Below, piece after piece: positions 13,773 to 19,282 of a DNA stretch of 19,282 nt (positions are counted from its first letter, which is position 1; the number at the start of each line of letters is the position of its first letter). A program made the position numbers and the translations under genes. Source of the DNA: JBIOJM01 sp044450785 (lineage in GTDB: Bacteria > Planctomycetota > Planctomycetia > Isosphaerales > Isosphaeraceae); NCBI GenBank assembly GCA_044450785.1, contig JBIOJM010000186.1, positions 1-19,282 of the forward strand. Direction: 5' to 3'. The notes beneath the pieces were generated by a model, which worked only from the letters and a program-made list of their open reading frames with translations, ran no database searches and was not told the origin of the DNA.

Positions 13773-15836
13773 ATGACAGATCGTTTTCACGCAGCACGAT
13801 GGAGTCGGCTCGTCCTGGCGTTCTGCCTGGTAACGACGTCCGCAGCGGCCCGGGCACAGGAGGCCGAACGGCGAGACGATCACGATACGACGGCCGATCG
13901 CTCCACAGGCTCTGTCCCTGGTCAGAAAACACGGCGAGAAGCAAAGACCGAAGAATCGACCCCGGCGCGCCAGGAAGCGACCCGATGGGAGCGGTTCCGG
14001 GATTCGGTCTGGCCATTCCGGCCGAAGCGGCAGAGCACCGATTCTGAACGTCCACCTCGAGAAGAACCTCGCACTCGCTGGCTCCTCGGACGGGAAGTTC
14101 GGTATGCCCCGGGTGAGGACGCGGATTCTTCAGCGCGCTCGGCTGTGAAGGCTGATCATTCCGTCTCACGGGCGGCATACGAGTCGTTACAGGACTCGAT
14201 GCCATCGCCGGGTGTCGCTCCAGCGGCCGAGCGCGTTCAGGTTCGTCTCGGCGCCGGGCAGGATCTTCGTGACATGCCGCCCTCTCTGGATGCGCTGCCG
14301 TCTCCGACGCCACCTTCAGCCGGCCAGCCAGGAATGTCTGAGGAAGGCGCCGCAGTGGCCAAGCCTTCCGTCGCTGGAGTGCCTGCTGGGAGTCAGCGGG
14401 AGCCCTACGGCCTGGGCAAGAGGTTTCTCCGCGGATACTCATTCATGGTGGATTGGTTCCCGAGGTGGTTAGGGCCGCCCAGGGAGGCGGGTGCGCCAGA
14501 AGGTGAAGACACGTTTCGCGCGGGCGAAACCGGCGGTGGAGGCGGCTATGAGTCAGCGACTTCTACCCGGCGGGTACCGCCTGCTCCCTTTCTTTCGCCG
14601 CCGTTTCCTGTTTCTGAGTACCAAGGTTATCCGCTGATCGGAGTCCCCCCAAACCCGAGCACGGACCCCTTGCAGGAGGCCCTCTTATTCGGCCCCTACG
14701 GCGATGCCATCAAGGATAGCCGGATCGAAATCCACGGCTGGGTGACCGCCGGCGGCAACTGGAGCAACGCCAACAGATCGAATCTGCCGTCAGCATACTG
14801 GATTGTGCCCAACTCACTACAGGTGGACCAGGCCGTCATCAAATTCGAGCGCGAGGTCGACTGGGCCCAGACCGATCACATCGACTGGGGGTTCCGTTCG
14901 GTCAACTTGTACGGCATCGACTACCGCTACACGACGGCCGGGGGATATTTCAGTCAACAACTGCTCTATCACAACAATCTCTATGGGTATGATCCCGTTG
15001 AACTCTACGGCGAGCTGTACATCCCGCGAATCTTTGAGGGAATGGTGGTGCGAGTCGGGCGCTGGATCGCGTGCCCGGACATCGAAACGCAATACGCCCC
15101 GGACAACTACCTGGCCACACACTCGCTCCTCTTTACCTACGACACCTACACCCAATCGGGCGTCATGTTCAGCTTCCAGCTCAACCGACGAAACATGGTG
15201 CAAGGCGCAATCCATTCGGGAACGGACATGGCCCCCTGGTATCCGGGCGCCCTTGCGACCGGCTTCTTCGGCTGGCGTTGGGTGTCCGAATCGAACAATG
15301 ATGCTTTATATACATGCTTGAACAACATCAACAATGCGAATTTTCGCTACTTCTGGGCCGACGGCCACAGATCAGGGCACGACAACTTCAATTACATCGT
15401 GACGACCTGGGAGCACAGGTTCAACAAGAAGGTCCATACGAAGACCGAAGCCTACTACATGTGGCAGAACGACGCGGTGGTCGGTGGAACGCCCAGTCTC
15501 GGTCCGCCATTGTCGTTCGGTGGAGGCGGAGGTCTCGGCAAGTTCATCCCCGGCACGTCCCGGACCTACGGCGTTTTGAATTACACGATGTTCGGGCTCT
15601 CGAAGAGAGACTACATCACGGTCCGCAATGAGTGGTGGCGCGATGAGGAAGGTGAGCGGTCGGGCTTCCCGAGTAGCTACACCAGCAACACGATCGGCTT
15701 GAGCCATCAGTTTTGCGATAATATCATGATCCGACCCGAGATCGGCTACTATCATTCCTGGGATGTGCCGGCGTTCAATCTCGGCAAAAGCAAAGATTTG
15801 CTAATGTACGGTTTTGACTTCACGATTCGGTTCTGA
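13773..15836 (+). CDS. Outer-membrane beta-barrel protein, BBP2/OmpL-like porin
   Basis: A 687-residue secreted protein. The signal peptide is MTDRFHAARWSRLVLAFCLV plus TTSAAARAQ, with cleavage expected after ARA. A polar, Pro/Arg/Glu-rich, probably disordered region (about 30-300) precedes the barrel (about 312-687). The barrel opens with RIEIHGWVTAGGNWSNANRS and contains GIDYRYTTAGGYFSQQ, GELYIPRIFEGMVVRVGRW and alternating aromatic strands, ending in YGFDFTIRF with the C-terminal Phe typical of BAM substrates. I assign it to the putative beta-barrel porin-2 family. The ATG at 13773 (after GAGGAACGAGAG) is preferred over 13710 because it starts the signal peptide. The long N-terminal extension is unusual and may span the periplasm or bind cell wall. 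It may supply ions to the kdp system, but the substrate is unknown. Confidence 0.85.
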   Translation: MTDRFHAARWSRLVLAFCLVTTSAAARAQEAERRDDHDTTADRSTGSVPGQKTRREAKTEESTPARQEATRWERFRDSVWPFRPKRQSTDSERPPREEPRTRWLLGREVRYAPGEDADSSARSAVKADHSVSRAAYESLQDSMPSPGVAPAAERVQVRLGAGQDLRDMPPSLDALPSPTPPSAGQPGMSEEGAAVAKPSVAGVPAGSQREPYGLGKRFLRGYSFMVDWFPRWLGPPREAGAPEGEDTFRAGETGGGGGYESATSTRRVPPAPFLSPPFPVSEYQGYPLIGVPPNPSTDPLQEALLFGPYGDAIKDSRIEIHGWVTAGGNWSNANRSNLPSAYWIVPNSLQVDQAVIKFEREVDWAQTDHIDWGFRSVNLYGIDYRYTTAGGYFSQQLLYHNNLYGYDPVELYGELYIPRIFEGMVVRVGRWIACPDIETQYAPDNYLATHSLLFTYDTYTQSGVMFSFQLNRRNMVQGAIHSGTDMAPWYPGALATGFFGWRWVSESNNDALYTCLNNINNANFRYFWADGHRSGHDNFNYIVTTWEHRFNKKVHTKTEAYYMWQNDAVVGGTPSLGPPLSFGGGGGLGKFIPGTSRTYGVLNYTMFGLSKRDYITVRNEWWRDEEGERSGFPSSYTSNTIGLSHQFCDNIMIRPEIGYYHSWDVPAFNLGKSKDLLMYGFDFTIRF

Positions 15837-15868
15837 GCCTGGCTCGAAGGAGCAGAACCGGTCGCGCG

Positions 15869-15896
15869 GACCGGGAGGGATCTTGCGGTCCCGGTC
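15869..15896 (+). terminator. Hairpin after the porin gene
   Basis: GACCGGGA (15869-15876) pairs perfectly with TCCCGGTC (15889-15896) around a 12-base loop, 32 bases after the porin stop. There is no T-run. It could be a terminator or an mRNA-stabilising structure between the two barrel genes. Confidence 0.35.
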
Positions 15897-15953
15897 AAGG
15901 CTTGAGCCGGAAAGTTGTGGTGAAGCCGTCGCCCGCGGAGTGAGAGACACCGG

Positions 15954-16961
15954 ATGGTACACTCGGTGGTGCGCCTGGTCGCCTGTGTGTCCATCGTGGC
16001 GATGGGGACCGTTGCTCATGCCCAGTCAGTGGGATCGCGCGCACCGGAAGGCTCCTCGAACGCCGGCGCATCCCAGCCGGCGTCCCCCGACCAGGCCGCG
16101 GAAGAAACGGGCCCGGCCCGCTCCGAGAACGCGCCGGGCTCGCCCGAGCCGAGTCTGCTCGATCGGTTGTACGCGACCCTGTCGCAGCAGGAGGATCCCG
16201 ACGGCCCGATCAGCACCGACCGGCCCACCTTCACGCCGGCAAATACCGTCGTTCCACCCGGACGACTCCAGTTCGAGTCGGGCTTCACGTTCAACAGTCT
16301 GAAGACTGCCACGACACGCAGCACCCTGTACGGCTTACCCGAGCTCGCCATGCGCTACGGGCTGATGAACCGGGTCGAGTTTCGCGCATACTGGCCGGGA
16401 CAAACGTGGGAACAGACGCAGTCGCGACCCGGAGGCCCCTGGCGGACCGGCGGCGGCTTGAGCGACATGGAGGTCGGCTTCAAGTGGCAGCTCTTCGCGG
16501 GCGACACGAAGAGGAAATGGATCCCGACGACCGCCCTCATCACCTCGATCACGGCACCGACCGGCGGGACGTCACCGTTCTCGTCCGAGTCGGTCGAGGC
16601 TCACGTTAACTTGATCTACGGCTGGGCCCTCACCGAAAAGCTGACGCTTGCCGGCAGCACCGGCTACGAGGGATTGCGGCAGCGGCCCGCCGCGGGATCA
16701 GTAGAACGCACCGACAGCTCCGAGCGCTATCACCAGTCCCTCGTCGCCTTCTTTTCGGCGACCGCGCGGACGACGCTCTTTTACGAATGGTACATCCTCA
16801 TGTCGACCAACGCCGCGGACAATCGACCCACGCACTTCATGGATGGAGGTCTGCTCTACCGCCTGACGCCGAACATGCAGCTCGACCTCCGCGCCGGCTT
16901 CGGCCTCAGCGGCCGCCCCGACGACTTTTTCACCGGAGTCGGGTTCTCGGTACGCTTCTGA
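15954..16961 (+). CDS. Outer-membrane transporter-like beta-barrel (Phenol_MetA_deg-type family)
   Basis: A 335-residue protein with a signal peptide (MVHSVVRLVACVSIVAMGTV, then AHAQ, cleavage after AHA). A low-complexity Ser/Ala/Pro stretch (about 25-75) leads to a barrel of about 260 residues. It opens with ISTDRPTFTPANTVVPPGRL, then QFESGFTFNS, a hallmark of planctomycete proteins matching the MetA-pathway phenol-degradation transporter family. The end GVGFSVRF finishes in Phe, as expected for outer-membrane barrels. Substrate specificity cannot be told. It lies 117 bases after the porin gene on the same strand, with a hairpin between, so the two may be co-expressed. No clear Shine-Dalgarno is visible at the ATG. 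Confidence 0.8.
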   Translation: MVHSVVRLVACVSIVAMGTVAHAQSVGSRAPEGSSNAGASQPASPDQAAEETGPARSENAPGSPEPSLLDRLYATLSQQEDPDGPISTDRPTFTPANTVVPPGRLQFESGFTFNSLKTATTRSTLYGLPELAMRYGLMNRVEFRAYWPGQTWEQTQSRPGGPWRTGGGLSDMEVGFKWQLFAGDTKRKWIPTTALITSITAPTGGTSPFSSESVEAHVNLIYGWALTEKLTLAGSTGYEGLRQRPAAGSVERTDSSERYHQSLVAFFSATARTTLFYEWYILMSTNAADNRPTHFMDGGLLYRLTPNMQLDLRAGFGLSGRPDDFFTGVGFSVRF

Positions 16962-17009
16962 AGGACCCGACGTCGGCTGATCGGGCTCGAATTCGAAGGG
17001 CGATTTTCA

Positions 17010-17039
17010 TTGACGACTCGCCGCGACGGCTCATACAAT
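17010..17039 (+). promoter_or_regulatory. Sigma-70-type promoter
   Basis: TTGACG (17010-17015), an 18-base spacer, then TACAAT (17034-17039). This is the best housekeeping-type promoter match I saw in the window. The predicted start at about 17046 gives a leader of about 38 bases containing the hairpin GAGGGT-TTC-ACCCTC (17053-17067) before the 27-codon ORF. Confidence 0.6.
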
Positions 17040-17083
17040 CCAAGAGATGTCCGAGGGTTTCACCCTCATCCTCCGAGGTCTCC

Positions 17084-17167
17084 ATGCTCAGGATCAAAAC
17101 CAACAATTCCCATTCTGAGCACGATCTCTTCATCCGCCTCTTCTTGACCAGCGGCGGCGGCTGGTAG
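17084..17167 (+). CDS. Small 27-residue ORF ending in GGGW, possible leader peptide
   Basis: The ORF encodes MLRIKTNNSHSEHDLFIRLF, then LTSGGGW. A GAGGT Shine-Dalgarno ends four bases before the ATG and a good promoter sits 45 bases upstream. There is no signal peptide; the middle is amphipathic and the tail is Thr-Ser-Gly-Gly-Gly-Trp. A hairpin, ACCAGC (17147-17152) with GCTGGT (17160-17165), covers the last codons and stop. Translation could therefore influence folding of the transcript ahead of the DUF2254 genes. It does not match a family I know. It could also be a chance ORF; promoter, Shine-Dalgarno and ATG together make it worth listing. Confidence 0.45.
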   Translation: MLRIKTNNSHSEHDLFIRLFLTSGGGW

Positions 17168-17220
17168 CGAGCCTTTCGTTCATACTCACTCCGCGATTTC
17201 CCTTCAGCGTCATTCACGGC

Positions 17221-17403
17221 TTGGGCGGGATGCTCATCGGGCGGTGGAGCGAGTTCCGGTTTGGCCTGCCGCTGACCGCCACGGGCGAACCCGCCAACGC
17301 CGACCACTTGCGCCGGTACGTCTGGGTGATGGGCGGACTCGGGCTCGGGATTTGGGTCGTCGCCAACCTGGTTGGGAACCTGGCCATCCACGCTCTCGGC
17401 TGA
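17221..17403 (+). CDS. Small membrane protein upstream of the DUF2254 gene
   Basis: Up to 60 residues, with one clear TM helix near the C-terminus (VWVMGGLGLGIWVVANLVGN) after a polar segment. The start is uncertain: TTG 17221 and ATG 17230 both lack a good Shine-Dalgarno, and the frame stays open further upstream. Its stop is 18 bases before the next ATG, within the Shine-Dalgarno region of that gene, which supports operon linkage with the DUF2254 gene. I do not recognise a family. Confidence 0.5.
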   Translation: MGGMLIGRWSEFRFGLPLTATGEPANADHLRRYVWVMGGLGLGIWVVANLVGNLAIHALG

Positions 17404-17421
17404 GGAAAAGGAGGCGCGTTC

Positions 17422-18744
17422 ATGCGTTCTGGTCCTGTCGGTCGCTCCTCAGACGTCAATCTCTGGCGGATTCCCCTGGGATTTTCCTTGGCGAGCCTCG
17501 CCTTCTTTGGGCTCACCATGATCCCGGACGTGCTGGATGCTCGCGGTGTCATTCACCTCCCCGAATGGTTCACCATGGGTGGCATCGACGACGCCCGCGC
17601 CATCCTGAGCACGATGCTCAGTTGCGTCAGCACGGTCCTGGCGCTGATCTTCTCGGTCGCGCTTCTCGTGCTCTCGATGGTGGCCACGCTGTTCGGTCCA
17701 CGCCTCCTCTATCGATTCCTCCAGGATTGGGTCACACAAGCCACCATCGGCCTCTTCATGGCCACTTTCATCTACCTGTGTCTGGTCTTTCTGGTGACCC
17801 ATCAGAATGCTCACTCGACCTTTGTTCCTCAGGTCTCTCTCATCACGAGCTGGTTCCTCGTGATCGCAAGTTTTGGCTTCCTCATCTATTACAGCCATCG
17901 CATTGCCGCGTCCATCCAGAATCCGGACATGATCGCGCGGATCGTCGATGACCTGCAGCCAACGGTAATTCAGGCGCACGCACGCGGACCTGGACAGGGA
18001 AGCGGCGAACACGTCAGTTTGGAGGTCATCGCACAGCAGATCGCCGAAGGGCAGACCGTCAAGTGCAAGCACAGCGGTTACGTTCAGGAGATCGACCGTA
18101 CGGCTCTGGTGGCCGCGGCCCTGCGGGCGGACACCGTCATTCACCTCCTTTACAGACCGGGACAGTTTGTCCTGAGGGGCGAGCCGCTCGCGTGTGTCTG
18201 GCCGCCCCACCGCCTCGCGGGCTTCGAAGCATTGATCGAGCGACACGTGGGGATCGGGCGACACCGCAGTCTGAAGCAGGACTGCGAATTCGGCATCGCG
18301 CAGATCGTCGAGATCGCGATTCGCGCACTCTCCCCGGCGGTCAACGACACGTTCACGGGCGTGGGGTGCGTCGATTGGGTGGCGGATGCGCTGCTCATTG
18401 TAGCGGATGTGTCCTTAAGCGACGGATGCTGGTACGACCGCGGTGGCAAGATGCGTGTGCGCGTGCCTCCGCTTCGGTTCGAGCGCCTGGTGAAGACGGC
18501 GTTCGATCAGATCCGCCAGGCGGGCGCCGAAAACCCCGCCGTGCTGATTCGGATCCTGGACACCATCCGACGAATGTCCCCGCGGATGCGGACGGATGAC
18601 GCGCGGCAGGCCTTGATGGCTCAGGCGGACGCGGTTCGGGAGGCGGCCTCGACGAAGGTCCTGGTCAAAATGGATCGGGACGACGTCGAGGCCGCATGGC
18701 GCAGAGCACGGCCTGCTGACGAAGCGTCCTCGGTGAGCGCATGA
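17422..18744 (+). CDS. DUF2254 membrane protein
   Basis: A 440-residue predicted inner-membrane protein. Four TM helices are expected at about 15-36, 60-92, 105-126 and 139-158. A long soluble region (about 160-440) carries the family block IAIRALSPAVNDTFTGVGCV, with QDCEFGIAQIVEIA before it, and FEALIERHVGIGRHRSLKQD. The function of DUF2254 is not established. Start: ATG 17422 with AAGGAGG seven bases upstream, a strong ribosome binding site. The C-terminus is helical and charged (DRDDVEAAWRRARPADEA). It may belong to the same envelope or ion-homeostasis neighbourhood as kdp, but nothing in the sequence shows that. Confidence 0.88.
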   Translation: MRSGPVGRSSDVNLWRIPLGFSLASLAFFGLTMIPDVLDARGVIHLPEWFTMGGIDDARAILSTMLSCVSTVLALIFSVALLVLSMVATLFGPRLLYRFLQDWVTQATIGLFMATFIYLCLVFLVTHQNAHSTFVPQVSLITSWFLVIASFGFLIYYSHRIAASIQNPDMIARIVDDLQPTVIQAHARGPGQGSGEHVSLEVIAQQIAEGQTVKCKHSGYVQEIDRTALVAAALRADTVIHLLYRPGQFVLRGEPLACVWPPHRLAGFEALIERHVGIGRHRSLKQDCEFGIAQIVEIAIRALSPAVNDTFTGVGCVDWVADALLIVADVSLSDGCWYDRGGKMRVRVPPLRFERLVKTAFDQIRQAGAENPAVLIRILDTIRRMSPRMRTDDARQALMAQADAVREAASTKVLVKMDRDDVEAAWRRARPADEASSVSA

Positions 18745-18802
18745 CCGGCGTGGTTTGAGGCAATCGGGCGGCCACGTCCAAAGGCGGAAAGAAGCGCCGC
18801 CC

Positions 18803-18884
18803 CAACCCACAAATCCTGACGAATCGGCCGGATCATTAACGCCTCTTGGATCCGATGCCGAAGAAAAGACGGTATGCCCATGCG
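18803..18884 (+). other. Conserved noncoding element, copy 2
   Basis: CGGCCGGATCATTAACG (18825-18841), GCCGAAGAA (18857-18865) and CCATGCG (18878-18884) repeat the order of copy 1. The distance from GATC to GCCGAAGAA is 26 bases in both copies, and on to CCATGCG is 21 bases here against 22. The shared CCCACAAA ahead of it (18806-18813) is also present in copy 1. It lies 58 bases after the DUF2254 stop and ahead of a possible secreted-protein gene. Confidence 0.5.
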
Positions 18885-18945
18885 AGTGAGCAGGATCAGG
18901 CCATGGCGCTGAAGACCGACGAGTGTCTGAAGCGGGAGATGTCGC

Positions 18946-19224
18946 TTGAATCGATCGTACAGCGTCGTCCGCGGTACGCCGATTCGCCTTTTCCGACTCA
19001 GGGGCAGCGCGATCATCTTGATTTCATGGTTATGGCTCGCTGATTCTCCCGCTCGCGGCCAACAATCCTACATCCCATGGGCCAGCGGTCTGGAGACGGG
19101 AGCCGATGCTGCTGCAAGTCGGGACCACGGAGTCAAACAACCTCGACAGACGGCGCAGGCGGGGGCGCCTCGGGCGCCTCGGGCGCCTGCCGGATCCGCC
19201 CCCAGCGTCAGCGACGCGGCGTAA
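18946..19224 (+). CDS. Possible small secreted protein
   Basis: A 92-codon ORF from a TTG at 18946, with GGGAG seven bases upstream. The N-terminus reads like a signal peptide: basic RLFRLRG, hydrophobic SAIILISWLWLA, then SPARGQQS as a likely cleavage region. The rest is polar and Ala/Pro/Arg-rich and contains a 9-base tandem repeat (GGGCGCCTC-like, about 19163-19190, encoding APRAPRAPA). No family recognised, and no conserved domain follows. The last 58 bases of the window hold only a GGGTT-AAA-AACCC hairpin (19248-19260). An overlapping frame at 18846-19043 looks non-coding. Confidence 0.35.
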   Translation: MNRSYSVVRGTPIRLFRLRGSAIILISWLWLADSPARGQQSYIPWASGLETGADAAASRDHGVKQPRQTAQAGAPRAPRAPAGSAPSVSDAA

Positions 19225-19282
19225 TGTGCGACCGGCGCATTCAACATGGGTTAAAAACCCGACGATGGATTCGCGACTCGCC

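Noticed and set aside
16930..17391. 153-codon open frame on the minus strand
   Set aside because: Pro/Arg/Glu-rich translation with no domain. It overlaps a promoter, a Shine-Dalgarno-led small ORF and the DUF2254 upstream gene on the other strand.

Overview
The window looks like a piece of a high-GC planctomycete chromosome, probably from the Isosphaeraceae/Gemmataceae side. The main reasons are a DUF1559 pseudopilin-like gene (prepilin motif GFTLIELLVVIAII followed by PAVQAAREAARR), intergenic hairpin repeats of a kind I associate with planctomycete genomes, and Gram-negative-type outer-membrane barrels. The genus is not determined. No rRNA, tRNA or CRISPR array was seen.

Layout. (1) 1-1389: the 3' end of a small polytopic membrane protein gene runs convergently into a DUF1559 gene; their ends overlap, and the DUF1559 product lacks the family's usual C-terminal tail. 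(2) 1553-6579: an AlgB/NtrC-type sigma-54 activator, a KinB-like membrane histidine kinase and a receiver-only response regulator with a helical, TPR-like tail. A HigBA/RelE-type toxin-antitoxin module on the opposite strand sits between the activator and the kinase. Its toxin gene carries an in-frame TAA and its promoter holds a perfect 16-bp palindrome. (3) 6628-13287: an extended kdp locus: a 27-residue membrane peptide, kdpF, kdpA, kdpB, kdpC and a kdpD-like gene that stops after the KdpD and USP domains. An IS200-type element with mirrored hairpin arms sits between kdpB and kdpC. (4) 13288-16961: a Y-shaped palindromic repeat, a noncoding element that recurs about 5.4 kb downstream, and two signal-peptide-bearing outer-membrane beta-barrel proteins. 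(5) 16962-19282: a good promoter driving a 27-codon ORF ending in GGGW, a small membrane ORF, a DUF2254 membrane protein, the second copy of the noncoding element, and a possible small secreted protein.

How it may work together. KdpFABC is the high-affinity, ATP-driven K+ uptake pump. Classical KdpD joins an N-terminal sensor module to a histidine kinase and signals to KdpE. Here the KdpD module is free-standing, no KdpE is present, and the nearby signalling genes are a KinB-like kinase, a sigma-54 activator and a receiver-TPR protein. My inference is that K+ or turgor sensing is split between a soluble KdpD/USP protein and this unrelated two-component set, and that the downstream porins may serve the same ion-uptake or envelope-stress response. 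No convincing sigma-54 promoter was found, so the regulatory link remains a hypothesis.
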